Below, in pieces: positions 1-6,257 of a stretch of DNA of 17,111 nucleotides; position 1 is the first letter of the stretch, and each line of letters opens with the position of its first letter. This DNA comes from Candidatus Parcubacteria bacterium (GTDB lineage Bacteria > Patescibacteriota > Patescibacteriia > Patescibacteriales > UBA12075): contig JAGLLI010000061.1 of the NCBI GenBank assembly GCA_023140595.1, positions 1 to 17,111 of the forward strand. The letters run 5' to 3'. The translations under genes were made by a program, and so were the position numbers. The notes under the pieces were generated by a model, which saw nothing but the letters and a program-made list of their open reading frames with translations, was not told where the DNA came from and ran no database searches.

Positions 1-314
1 ATTAAAAGCATTAAAACTATTTCAATATCAAAGGGATATCTGCCGGATGTCGGCTTGCCCAGCGTAGCTTTAGCGAAGTGGGGATTTTTTAACTTTATTT
101 TTACGTTATTAATTATTTTTTTATAATTTTTAAAAAGCCAAACAGCAAAAGATATTAAAATCATTGCCTCAAGCAAAGTAGCGGGAACGCCAAAACAATC
201 AAATCTTATTTGATAGCTTGGCAAAGCAAACAAAAAAAACATAACCGCCCAGTCTAAGCGAATTTTGGCTAAAATTAAATAAAAAATTAAAAATAAAATT
301 AAAATACTTGACAT
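1..314 (-). CDS. O-antigen ligase/polymerase-like membrane protein, N-terminal part
   Basis: This is the 5' end of a gene that runs out of the window at base 1. It is open for 104 codons, with an in-frame TAG six codons upstream of the ATG at 314-312. The protein starts with a hydrophobic helix (about residues 2-16), a short LAKIRLDW stretch, a second helix, then PSYQIRF, and another helix near residues 42-60. The order of short first helix, PSYxIRF and a third helix is what I associate with Wzy/WaaL-type O-antigen ligase-like proteins of Patescibacteria, which act in the membrane on lipid-linked glycans. That family call is from memory of the pattern. No SD is visible. Residues from about 80 on (HFAKATLGKPTSGRY) look less membrane-like and are encoded by a GC-richer stretch that may be an inserted repeat. 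Confidence 0.6.
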   Translation of the reverse strand, partial: MSSILILFLIFYLILAKIRLDWAVMFFLFALPSYQIRFDCFGVPATLLEAMILISFAVWLFKNYKKIINNVKIKLKNPHFAKATLGKPTSGRYPFDIEIVLMLL

Positions 315-336
315 AGTTTTAATTATATGCTATGTT
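308..336 (+). promoter_or_regulatory. Promoter for the small membrane protein gene
   Basis: TTGACA (308-313), 17-bp spacer, TATGTT (331-336) preceded by TGC, so an extended -10. A second TATAAT lies at 336-341. The -35 overlaps the start codon of the divergent membrane gene. The expected leader before the ATG at 411 is about 65 nt. Confidence 0.6.
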
Positions 337-410
337 ATAATATTAATTTGTACCCTATATTATAATTAACAAATAAAAATTTAAATCAAAAATAATTTAA
401 GGAGGAAATA

Positions 411-614
411 ATGAATAAAAAAACAGAAAAAACATTTTTAGGAATACTCGTTTTTGTTTTGATTTCTCTCGGATCTTCTGTCGCTATTAGTGGCGCTTTA
501 ATGGTAAGAGGTATAGGTATCTTGGAGGGAGCGATTACGATTTTTCTAGGATTAGCTCTTTGTACTATTGGCGGCTGGATTATTTTACCAAAGTACACAA
601 AAATAAAAGTATAG
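411..614 (+). CDS. Small two-helix membrane protein
   Basis: A 67-residue protein with two hydrophobic segments (about residues 9-29 and 38-58), a lysine-rich N-terminus (MNKKTEK) and a lysine-rich C-terminus, so both ends are probably cytoplasmic. The start is supported by a textbook SD, AAGGAGG at 399-405, five bases before the ATG. The gene has its own promoter (308-336) and its own terminator (652-692), so it is a single-gene transcription unit. No functional motif is recognised. It lies head to head with the O-antigen-ligase-like gene. That it is a real gene is well supported by the SD, promoter and terminator. Its role is unknown. Confidence 0.75.
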   Translation: MNKKTEKTFLGILVFVLISLGSSVAISGALMVRGIGILEGAITIFLGLALCTIGGWIILPKYTKIKV

Positions 615-651
615 TCTAATAACTTCAAAATATAAACCCCCTCTTTTAATC

Positions 652-692
652 TGCCACAGTTCGTGAAACAACGGACTGTGGCAATTTTTTTT
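652..692 (+). terminator. Intrinsic terminator of the small membrane gene
   Basis: 12-bp stem (652-663 with 672-683, arms TGCCACAGTTCG and CGGACTGTGGCA, one G-U pair), 8-nt loop, then eight T at 685-692. Confidence 0.9.
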
Positions 693-805
693 ATCAAAAA
701 AAATAAATATCCTCACAAAATAAACTCCAAATAATTTTATACACTCAACTATTTATATTATACATAAATCAAGCATTTTCTGCCATAGTTAAAAAAAATA
801 TCATT

Positions 806-857
806 AAAAATAAAATAAACCCCGCCATTCGCGAATGGCGGGGTTTATTTTATTTTT
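806..857. terminator. Bidirectional terminator, 26-bp perfect palindrome
   Basis: Every base from 806 to 831 pairs with 857 to 832. The centre is GC-rich (ATTCGCGAAT flanked by CCCCGCC/GGCGGGG) and the outer arms are A-rich/T-rich, so either strand gives a stem followed by U. It lies between the converging genes ending at 614 and 895 and can terminate both. Confidence 0.85.
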
Positions 858-894
858 GTATTTATCAATCTTAATCAATCCAGCGCTTCTTTAA

Positions 895-1332
895 TTATTG
901 CTGATTTAAGCTTCCATAATTGCCTCCTCCGTTTTTTTGTCCTTGTCCTGATTTTTGTCCGCTTCTTTCGCCATTGCCGCCCCTATGTCCGGCACCCATC
1001 CTTTCGCCATTACTGCCTCTTAATCCCAATTCCGCCCTGATTGCGTTGGCTCCGTCAATATCTCCGCTTTGCCCCAATTTATGCGCCTTGGCAAAATCGG
1101 CAAAGTTATCCTGATTAATAACTTGCGTTACCCTGCCTCGTCCTGCCATTTGATTTTTCCAAGCGCCATAATCATTATTTTCAAACGCCGTATCCATTAT
1201 ATCGTGCCGTTCCGGCGTACAATTCGGACCAGCCTTGGAATAGTCGCCTTGATAGGCTGAAGCTGAAGTAATTCCTGCTGTTAAAATTAGCACGAACGCT
1301 GCCGCGCCAACAATGTATTTTTTTGATTTCAT
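895..1332 (-). CDS. Secreted small protein, Gly/Gln/Asn-rich C-terminus
   Basis: 145 residues. The N-terminus is a clear Sec signal peptide: MKSKK, a hydrophobic core at residues 7-20, and a likely cleavage after ASA (about residue 26). The mature part begins YQGDYSKAGPNCTPERH and carries the segments AFENNDYGAWKNQM and GRVTQVINQDNFADFAKAHKL. I associate these with a common uncharacterised exported family in Patescibacteria, usually annotated as hypothetical. The last 40 or so residues are low complexity (G, N, Q, S, R) and probably disordered. No enzyme motif is seen. A single Cys (CTPE) is present in the mature part. No SD precedes the ATG. The 806-857 palindrome downstream is the likely terminator. 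Confidence 0.7.
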   Translation of the reverse strand: MKSKKYIVGAAAFVLILTAGITSASAYQGDYSKAGPNCTPERHDIMDTAFENNDYGAWKNQMAGRGRVTQVINQDNFADFAKAHKLGQSGDIDGANAIRAELGLRGSNGERMGAGHRGGNGERSGQKSGQGQKNGGGNYGSLNQQ

Positions 1333-1465
1333 AAATTTTGATTTAGTTAATTAAATATTTCAGGCCCTGTATTTATTATTACGCTTAATAAAAAAATTTC
1401 TTTCATTTTTACAAATTAAAAAACCCATATTAAATTTTTATAATACGGATTTTAATGCTAAAATT

Positions 1466-2515
1466 TTAATTAAACAAAAAATGGCAGACATCGCCGTCTT
1501 GCATAATATATTCTTTGCCTTCCGTGCGGATTAAACCGCGCTCGCGCGCGGACGCTTCACTGCCAGATTCCAAAAATTCTTGCCAATTAATAATTTCGGC
1601 GCGGATAAAGCCTTTTTCAAAATCAGTATGAATTACGCCTGCGGCTTGAGACGCTTTGGCTCCGCTTCTTACTGTCCAGGCTTTTGTTTCTTCTTGTCCT
1701 GTGGTTAAAAAGGTAATAAGCTCAAGCAGTTTATACGAAGCTCCGATAAGCTTATCAAGACCGCTTTGCTCCAAGCCCAATTCCCGGATATACTCCTTTT
1801 GTTCCTCTTCGTTCAAAGCGGCAATCTCTTCTTCCAGTTTAATATTAAGTTTTATAATCTCGCCATCATTAATTTTTAAATTTTCCTCTTCGCCATTTAA
1901 AACATAAATAATCGGTTTTATGCTTAAAAGATTTAAAGTTTTTATTAAAACTTTTTCATCATCATCCAAATCCAATTCGCGCGCGCCTTTTCCTTTGTCT
2001 AATAAATTTTTGATTTTTTCCAAAAGGCTTAAAAATTTAATCGCTTCCTTGTCTCCGCCTCTTGCTTCTTTTGTTGTTTTTAAAATTCTTTTTTCAACCG
2101 TTTCCATATCAGCCATAACAAGTTCTGTATTAATTGTTTCTTTATCTTCATTCGGATCAATTTTACCGTTTACATGAGTTATATTTTCATCCTTAAAATT
2201 GCGCACGACTTCGCAAATCGCGTCGCACTCGCGGATATTGGCTAAAAATTTATTTCCCAATCCCTCGCCCTTAGACGCACCGCGAACCAGCCCGGCAATG
2301 TCAACAAATTCAATTATTGTCGGGACTATTTTTTTTGATTTTGAAATTTTCGCCAATTTTTCCAAACGTTCGTCAGGCACTTTGACTACGCCGACATTGG
2401 GATCAATCGTGCAAAAAGGATAATTTGAAGCCTCAACTTTTTTATTAGTCAAAGCGTTAAACAGAGTGGACTTGCCGACATTGGGAAGTCCTACGATTGC
2501 TATTGATAAAGACAT
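1466..2515 (-). CDS. ychF: Redox-regulated ATPase/GTPase YchF (Obg family)
   Basis: 349 residues, near the usual ~363. YchF is a universally conserved P-loop NTPase of the Obg-HflX group that binds ribosomes and prefers ATP in studied members. The Walker A/G1 motif GLPNVGKST is at residues 9-17, the switch II region is DIAGLVRGASKGEGLG, and IRECDAI follows. A helical coiled insertion lies at about 130-200. The C-terminal TGS domain (from about 265) contains LITFLTTGQEETKAWTVR, GVIHTDFEKGFIRAEI and a final DGDVCHFLFN, as in bacterial YchF. The usual N-(M/V)-x-E specificity motif is present only as YVLNGEE. The start ATG follows directly on the family's N-terminal pattern. No SD is seen. It faces a plus-strand promoter at 2553-2580. 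Confidence 0.97.
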   Translation of the reverse strand: MSLSIAIVGLPNVGKSTLFNALTNKKVEASNYPFCTIDPNVGVVKVPDERLEKLAKISKSKKIVPTIIEFVDIAGLVRGASKGEGLGNKFLANIRECDAICEVVRNFKDENITHVNGKIDPNEDKETINTELVMADMETVEKRILKTTKEARGGDKEAIKFLSLLEKIKNLLDKGKGARELDLDDDEKVLIKTLNLLSIKPIIYVLNGEEENLKINDGEIIKLNIKLEEEIAALNEEEQKEYIRELGLEQSGLDKLIGASYKLLELITFLTTGQEETKAWTVRSGAKASQAAGVIHTDFEKGFIRAEIINWQEFLESGSEASARERGLIRTEGKEYIMQDGDVCHFLFN

Positions 2516-2552
2516 ATTGAATTTATGATTTATTTATAATTTAAAATTTATA

Positions 2553-2580
2553 TTGACATAATTTTTAAATATGCTATTAT
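2553..2580 (+). promoter_or_regulatory. Strong promoter pointing away from ychF, no protein gene downstream
   Basis: TTGACA (2553-2558), 16-bp spacer, TATTAT (2575-2580) preceded by TGC (extended -10). Transcription would start near 2587 and meet a terminator at 2627-2661, with no ORF in between. Confidence 0.65.
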
Positions 2581-2586
2581 GTAAAT

Positions 2587-2661
2587 ACAAAACATCTCGG
2601 TTCTGTTTTTGCGGAATGCGGGAATAAAGCCCACGCTTTCCAGCGTGGGTTTATATTTTTT
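2587..2661 (+). ncRNA. Candidate ~75-nt small RNA
   Basis: The stretch lies between a near-consensus extended -10 promoter (2553-2580) and a strong terminator (2627-2661) and contains no ORF. The 5' portion is AUACAAAACAUCUCGGUUCU-like and unstructured. The 3' half is the terminator hairpin. It overlaps the last codons of the convergent NYN gene, so an antisense effect on that mRNA's 3' end is possible. I do not recognise an Rfam family. Both ends are predictions from sequence only. Confidence 0.45.
2627..2661 (+). terminator. Intrinsic terminator of the candidate small RNA
   Basis: CCCACGCT (2630-2637) pairs with AGCGTGGG (2642-2649) around a TTCC loop. Three extra outer pairs include one G-U. 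The T-rich tail is 2650-2661 with six T at its end. On the minus strand the tail is poor, so it is oriented for the plus strand, though it overlaps the NYN stop codon. Confidence 0.8.
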
Positions 2662-3175
2662 GAATATATTTTTTAAGCTTATTTAAATTAATATATTTCG
2701 CGCATTTAATTAATTCAATAGAAATATTATGTTTTGTGGCAATAACCAAGCATTTCTTTTTATGCCTTTTTTTCATTAACTGCAACAACGGTTCAAAATC
2801 ACTATCCCCGCTAATTAAAATTAAAGTATCATATTTATCTTTTGTTTCCAGAATATCCATTGTCAGCTCAACGTCCAAATTGCCCTTATAAAAACCTTCT
2901 TTTTCTATTCCCTTGTTTTTGCTTTTAATAAATTTAATATTTTTACTTCTAACTTTATAACCGATTTTTTCTAAAAAAGCAAGAAATTTTGTTTGCTTAA
3001 CAAAACTTAAATCTCTGGCAGTATAGTAATAAATTTCTCGCAAATCCAATTCTTGCTTTAAATAATTCAAAAATTTACTAAAATCTACTTTCCATTTTAG
3101 TCTTTTATAAGAGTGATAAATATTTGAGGCATCTATAAAAACGCTTACTTTGCCTTTCGCAAATTTTGAAATCAT
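2651..3175 (-). CDS. NYN-domain (PIN-like) ribonuclease, LabA/DUF88 type
   Basis: 174 residues covering one NYN domain. The acidic metal-site residues of the family are visible: D15 with N18 in VFIDASNIY, D101 in GNLDVELTMD, and D124/D126 in LISGDSDFEPL. Family members are Mg-dependent RNases or LabA-like regulators in the cytosol. The target here is unknown. The C-terminus is lysine-rich and could bind RNA. The start ATG at 3175 gives the domain a 9-residue lead-in. No SD is visible. The stop codon lies inside the hairpin of the convergent small-RNA terminator. It is separated from the peptide genes upstream (minus strand) by a terminator at 3266-3301, so it needs its own promoter in 3176-3265. 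No convincing -35/-10 pair was found there. Confidence 0.88.
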   Translation of the reverse strand: MISKFAKGKVSVFIDASNIYHSYKRLKWKVDFSKFLNYLKQELDLREIYYYTARDLSFVKQTKFLAFLEKIGYKVRSKNIKFIKSKNKGIEKEGFYKGNLDVELTMDILETKDKYDTLILISGDSDFEPLLQLMKKRHKKKCLVIATKHNISIELIKCAKYINLNKLKKYIQKI

Positions 3176-3265
3176 AAAAATTTTAAAATTTTTTATATAT
3201 TTTCAGTCTATCACATTAAAAAATATATAGAAAGTTTCAATTTTCCATTAGAATTAGAAATCAAC

Positions 3266-3301
3266 AAAAAAAACAACGGTGGACTAACTTTAGTCCACCG
3301 T
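3266..3301 (-). terminator. Terminator of the radical SAM/peptide operon
   Basis: On the minus strand ACGGTGGACTAA pairs perfectly with TTAGTCCACCGT (3290-3301 with 3276-3287), followed by TG and eight T (plus-strand A-run 3266-3273). It is hairpin 2 of the repeated 3' module. Confidence 0.85.
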
Positions 3302-3352
3302 TTTTGAGAACGGCATTTTTAGCCGTTCTCGTTTTTTTTCTCGTCCTCCTCT
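3271..3352 (-). repeat. Repeated 3' module, copy A (acidic tail codons plus two hairpins)
   Basis: Contains the last codons of peptide 1, a hairpin whose loop holds the stop codon (3306-3314 with 3322-3330, 9 bp), and the terminator hairpin. It aligns along its length with copy C (6221-6305), including 28 identical bases across the tail codons. The stems differ by compensating base changes. Confidence 0.85.
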
Positions 3353-3483
3353 GTTATGTCGTGTGTTATTTTGTCGATATCGTGACTACTCATGTTCCTA
3401 GCGTAATCACTGGAAATTACCTTGTGGTGGTTTTGCCAATACTTCTGATGGTAACTATCCATCATCGTAAAAGGATTTCCCAT
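3319..3483 (-). CDS. Small peptide 1 (54 aa), acidic tail shared with peptides 2 and 3
   Basis: A 54-residue ORF beginning MGNPFTMMDSYHQKYW and ending EEDEKKNENG. The start has a nine-base SD, AGGAGGTGA, five bases before the ATG, the same context as peptides 2 and 3. The body is rich in His, Tyr, Met and Asn with one Trp and no Cys. The tail is strongly acidic/lysine and matches the -1 frame of peptide 3. The stop codon sits in a hairpin loop and a terminator follows. It is the last gene on the minus strand after the radical SAM gene and peptide 2, 159 bases beyond the stop of peptide 2, where the terminator half-module is broken, so read-through is plausible. A candidate precursor or small regulatory peptide; the function is inferred from context only. 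Confidence 0.72.
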   Translation of the reverse strand: MGNPFTMMDSYHQKYWQNHHKVISSDYARNMSSHDIDKITHDITEEDEKKNENG

Positions 3484-3609
3484 TTTGTTCACCTCCTTTA
3501 TTCATCTTTTTGTAATAAACAAATTGCTAGTAGCCTAATTATGTCCTAATTATTAAATACGTAACATATCTTTTTACCGTTATATTTCCAATTGTAAGGC
3601 TTTGCCAAA

Positions 3610-3653
3610 CTTCAGTCCGCCGTTTTTTAAGAACGATATTTTTTAATCGTTCT
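3610..3653 (-). repeat. Repeated 3' module, copy B (truncated)
   Basis: 43 of 44 bases match copy C (6239-6282). It keeps the stop-codon hairpin (3630-3637 with 3646-3653) but has only one arm of the terminator hairpin. The other arm is replaced by unrelated sequence, so this copy should not terminate and transcription could continue into peptide 1. Confidence 0.85.
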
Positions 3654-3801
3654 TTTTTTCGTCTTCGTCTTCGTGCTTGGGCTTCCGAACCCCACCTTTG
3701 CTCCCTGCTCCTGAAGCTGCTTCTACGGGCTTACGAATACCGCCTTTGCTGCCAGCCAGTGAACCCATCTCCATTTTTTCTTGATCATTTTTTTCTGTCA
3801 T
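3643..3801 (-). CDS. Small peptide 2 (52 aa) with two AGSKGG(I/V)RKP repeats; candidate radical SAM substrate
   Basis: A 52-residue ORF starting MTEKNDQEKMEMGSL. Residues 16-25 are AGSKGGIRKP and residues 32-41 are AGSKGGVRKP, separated by VEAASG. The tail is HEDEDEKKND. Start choice: the ATG at 3801 follows a perfect SD (GAGGAGGTGA), and a longer in-frame reading would overlap the end of the radical SAM gene. Only 29 bases separate it from the radical SAM stop, so the two are almost surely co-transcribed. An acidic leader, repeated small core units and an adjacent radical SAM enzyme are typical of ribosomally made, modified peptides. That is an inference, as no known precursor family is recognised. 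There is no Cys, so thioether (sactipeptide) chemistry on this peptide is unlikely. Lys, Arg or Pro carbon chemistry would be possible targets. Confidence 0.75.
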   Translation of the reverse strand: MTEKNDQEKMEMGSLAGSKGGIRKPVEAASGAGSKGGVRKPKHEDEDEKKND

Positions 3802-3830
3802 TTTTTTCACCTCCTCTAATTTTGTTTTTG

Positions 3831-4955
3831 TTATTGATAGATTGGACAACGATTATTCTGCCCAAGGCAAAAAATGAAAGATTGTTTGTCAAAACATTTT
3901 TCAGGAATTTTCTTAAGCAATTTCTCAATTGCTTTTTTATTGGGATTTTTTTTCCAATTAACTATGCCTTGAATATGCTCTAACTTTTCTGATAAATATT
4001 TTTTACTTCGCCAATTTACCGGCGTGATTATAAATCCTTCCGGCGTTACCACGAAAAACACAATCAATGCCCACAAAATATTAAAAAAACGGAAAAATAA
4101 TTTATTGCTGTTTTTCCATTCCCCAACCAAGTATCCGCTTGCGTCTAAAAATAAATCCATTGACGGCAGTATTTCAGCGATAACATTTTCAAAATTATCA
4201 AATGATTGAGGAAAAGCATCAATCACAATTTGCCCATCAATTTTTTTAGCCATTTTTTCAAATTGCGGAATTAAATTTAGAAAAAATTTATCTTTTATCT
4301 GCAGTCCATTTTTAACATATCGTCCAGGAATTAAAGTATGAAAAATAAAATTTTCCACTCCCCAGCCATTGGCTAAATTAATAAAATTTGTTATAGAATT
4401 CCCTTGTGTGTTAAAATCTGTCATTGTGGACGCTAAAAATATTTTTGGCGCCAATTTTTTTTCTATGGCTAATTTTAATCCGGCTACTGCTTTTTTAAAA
4501 CTTCCTTGTCCGCGAATTTTATCATTTAGCCGTTCATCGCCCTCTAAGCTGACGTCCATATAATCCGTTTTGATATCAGGATATTCTTGCAAAAATTCAG
4601 GCAAATAATGCCCGTTAGTAACAAAACCGGCAAATACATTGTTTAACCTGTGAGAGGCTTGCAAAACAGCAGCCGTCTTTTGCCTAACCGCTTTGTCAAA
4701 CAACGGCTCTCTGGATGCAATGGCAATGACTTTTTTTTGATTATTATTAATAACGGCAAAATCATTAACAAATTTTTTCCAGCCATCTGGACTTAACTCT
4801 TTTCCACTTTCTTCAAACTCAGGCGGAAGGTCGCAATGTTTACAGCGTAAATTGCATTCTCGGTTTATAGTCACATTGGCTTGATTCGGAATTTTAAGCC
4901 ATTCAGCCGGCATTACTTTTGTTTTCTGAAATTCTCTTAAACTTTCTATTTTCAT
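3831..4955 (-). CDS. Radical SAM enzyme with Cys-containing C-terminus
   Basis: 374 residues from the ATG at 4955, chosen because GGGGG (4961-4965) lies just upstream as an SD and because the upstream in-frame extension would lie inside the promoter repeat. The cluster motif CNLRCKHC supplies C34, C38 and C41 for the 4Fe-4S cluster. REPLF (82-86) is the GGEP-like SAM-binding motif, FVTNG is at 111-115 and VSLEG at 135-139. The barrel is followed by a hydrophobic stretch (about 287-304) and TPEGFIITP, which resembles a SPASM/twitch strand without its Cys. Three C-terminal Cys (C354, C363, C370) could bind an auxiliary cluster. The family generates a 5'-deoxyadenosyl radical. Many peptide-modifying members look like this. 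It is the first gene of an operon with peptides 2 and 1. The exact substrate is unknown. Confidence 0.85.
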   Translation of the reverse strand: MKIESLREFQKTKVMPAEWLKIPNQANVTINRECNLRCKHCDLPPEFEESGKELSPDGWKKFVNDFAVINNNQKKVIAIASREPLFDKAVRQKTAAVLQASHRLNNVFAGFVTNGHYLPEFLQEYPDIKTDYMDVSLEGDERLNDKIRGQGSFKKAVAGLKLAIEKKLAPKIFLASTMTDFNTQGNSITNFINLANGWGVENFIFHTLIPGRYVKNGLQIKDKFFLNLIPQFEKMAKKIDGQIVIDAFPQSFDNFENVIAEILPSMDLFLDASGYLVGEWKNSNKLFFRFFNILWALIVFFVVTPEGFIITPVNWRSKKYLSEKLEHIQGIVNWKKNPNKKAIEKLLKKIPEKCFDKQSFIFCLGQNNRCPIYQ

Positions 4956-5009
4956 TTTAACCCCCTTTCTTGATATTTTATTGAATTGTTTAAGGTGCGT
5001 ATTTAATAC

Positions 5010-5157
5010 CTTGATTTCACTACTTTTATTTAATACTGTCAAACAACTTGACAAACTGAAAATCATATTATACTATAATAAGGTAAATTATAATGGTTAA
5101 TATTAAAAATAATGACCAAATTGCGGTCATTATTTATAATGATATATGATTAAAGAA
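5010..5157. repeat. 148-bp direct repeat, copy 1 (divergent promoter region)
   Basis: Matches 6483-6630 at an offset of 1473 with only three differences seen (positions 5023, 5029 and 5125). It carries plus-strand TTGACA (5048-5053)/17 bp/TACTAT (5071-5076), an inverted repeat (5107-5135), and at its end the first codons of the TrmB gene found intact after copy 2. Here these read MIKEK then stop (5146-5163), so this is a truncated remnant. On the minus strand it supplies the upstream region of the radical SAM operon. Confidence 0.92.
5107..5135. promoter_or_regulatory. Inverted repeat, likely operator, copy 1
   Basis: Perfect 11-bp arms AAATAATGACC / GGTCATTATTT around AAATTGC. It lies between the divergent promoter elements and the start of the TrmB remnant. 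It could bind the TrmB-family regulator, but that is inference. Confidence 0.55.
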
Positions 5158-5164
5158 AAATAAT

Positions 5165-5223
5165 TTGCATTCATTTGGTTATTAGTGTTATAATTTACAC
5201 TAATCAGTGTAATAATATACACT
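5165..5223 (+). promoter_or_regulatory. MNT/HEPN promoter with two tandem operators
   Basis: TTGCAT (5165-5170), 18 bp, TATAAT (5189-5194). Two copies of AGTGT-N8-ACACT lie at 5184-5201 and 5206-5223, exactly 22 bp apart (two helical turns). The -10 is inside the first. The winged-helix part of the downstream antitoxin is the natural binder, giving autorepression. Confidence 0.65.
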
Positions 5224-5244
5224 ACTATTATTTTATCAATTTTT

Positions 5245-5784
5245 ATGATTAACTTTCGTTCGCAAATTACTAAAAAAGTTTTAAGCTATTTTTTATTAAA
5301 CACGGGAACAGAAATGTATGTTAATGAAATGGCAGAGAAATTCAGTGTTGACCGCGGCAATTTAACCAGGAAATTGTCAGAATGGGAGAAAGAAGGGATT
5401 TTGGAAAAGCGTAAAAAGGGAAATTTAAGCTTATATAAAATTAATAAAAAATATTTGTTTTTATCTGAATTAAAAAAAATTATTCAGAAAAGTTTTGGCA
5501 TTGAAAAACAATTGCAACAAACTTTAAAAAAAATTAACAAATTGAAAACCGCTGTTCTTTTCGGCTCTTATGTTAAAAACAAATTAAGCGCCGAAAGCGA
5601 TATAGATTTACTGTTAATCGGCTCGCATAACTTTTTGGAAGCGCAAAAAGAAATAGTTAAATTGCAAAAACAATTTGACAGGGAAATTAATACTATTGAT
5701 ATGACAGAAACGGAATTTAAAAATAAAAAAAATAGCGCGTTATTGAAAAATATTTTTAAAAACAAACATATTAAGCTTATATGA
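5245..5784 (+). CDS. MNT-type nucleotidyltransferase antitoxin with N-terminal winged helix
   Basis: 179 residues. Residues 1-75 form an ArsR/MarR-like winged helix (MYVNEMAEKFSVDRGNL... then WEKEGILEKRKKGN). Residues 100-130 hold the minimal nucleotidyltransferase signature, LFGSYVKNKLSAESDIDLLL, with G107-S108 and D119/D121. In HEPN-MNT toxin-antitoxin pairs the MNT protein AMPylates and silences the HEPN RNase. The winged-helix fusion suggests it also represses its own operon through the two AGTGT operators just upstream. The stop overlaps the start of the HEPN gene by four bases (ATGA), so the two are translationally coupled. The pair lies directly after copy 1 of the promoter repeat, as if inserted there. 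Confidence 0.88.
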   Translation: MINFRSQITKKVLSYFLLNTGTEMYVNEMAEKFSVDRGNLTRKLSEWEKEGILEKRKKGNLSLYKINKKYLFLSELKKIIQKSFGIEKQLQQTLKKINKLKTAVLFGSYVKNKLSAESDIDLLLIGSHNFLEAQKEIVKLQKQFDREINTIDMTETEFKNKKNSALLKNIFKNKHIKLI

Positions 5785-6209
5785 TTAAATTTGAAAATAA
5801 GCATTTTAAAAAATTTGATTTTAGCGATAGTCAGATAAAAAAATATTTGAATTCCGCGGGTAAGGATTTGAATATTGCCAGGCAATCCGGCGTAGAAGAG
5901 GTTAAATTTCAATTTACCTATAATGCTTTAATCAAATTAGGCATTGCCCTGATTGCCTGTTATGGCTATAAAGTGAGTAGCAGACATGGTCATCATATAA
6001 AAATTATTGAAAAAATTTCAGAAATATTAAATAATGAAAATGTTTTAATTTACGGCAATCAGATGAGAAAGACGCGCAACACAGAATTATACGATGGCGG
6101 AATTATGATTACAAAAAAACAAGCTGATGAATATTATGATTTTACGGCAAAATTATTTAAAAAAACGCATGAGGATTTTTTTAAAAATCGTTTAAACGCT
6201 TTATTGTAA
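5781..6209 (+). CDS. HEPN-domain protein, putative RNase toxin
   Basis: 142 residues, mostly helical, partner of the MNT gene it overlaps. Near the end of the HEPN core is MRKTRNTELYDG (R96, R99, N100, Y104). This RN-x-x-x-Y form replaces the classical R-x4-6-H motif and occurs in a well-known HEPN subgroup. No His at the expected +6 position is seen, so activity may use a variant site or be weak. H69 and H71-H72 lie in a KVSSRHGHHIKIIE segment. Coupled translation with the antitoxin keeps the ratio fixed. The bidirectional hairpin at 6218-6257 follows the stop. Confidence 0.8.
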   Translation: MIKFENKHFKKFDFSDSQIKKYLNSAGKDLNIARQSGVEEVKFQFTYNALIKLGIALIACYGYKVSSRHGHHIKIIEKISEILNNENVLIYGNQMRKTRNTELYDGGIMITKKQADEYYDFTAKLFKKTHEDFFKNRLNALL

Positions 6210-6217
6210 TTTTTAAT

Positions 6218-6257
6218 AAAAAACAACGGCGAACTAAACTTTAGTCCGCCGTTTTTT
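6218..6257 (-). terminator. Terminator of the peptide 3 gene, possibly also of MNT/HEPN
   Basis: 13-bp stem (6226-6238 with 6240-6252). In minus-strand RNA the non-Watson-Crick position is a G-U pair. In plus-strand RNA it is an A-C mismatch, so the structure favours the minus direction, where six T follow. T6 at 6252-6257 also allows some plus-strand termination. Confidence 0.8.

Noticed and set aside
1656..2423. Three plus-strand ORFs opposite ychF
   Set aside because: Serine/phenylalanine/proline-rich shadow frames of the conserved ychF gene, with no start signals.
3304..3549. An 81-codon plus-strand ORF that looks like a membrane protein
   Set aside because: It has no SD, starts inside the stop-codon hairpin, and is the antisense of peptide 1, which has a perfect SD and a terminator on the minus strand.
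4956..5066. N-terminal extension of the radical SAM protein (37 more codons)
   Set aside because: The extension is translated promoter repeat sequence (5010-5066), lacks an SD, and an SD lies just before the ATG at 4955.
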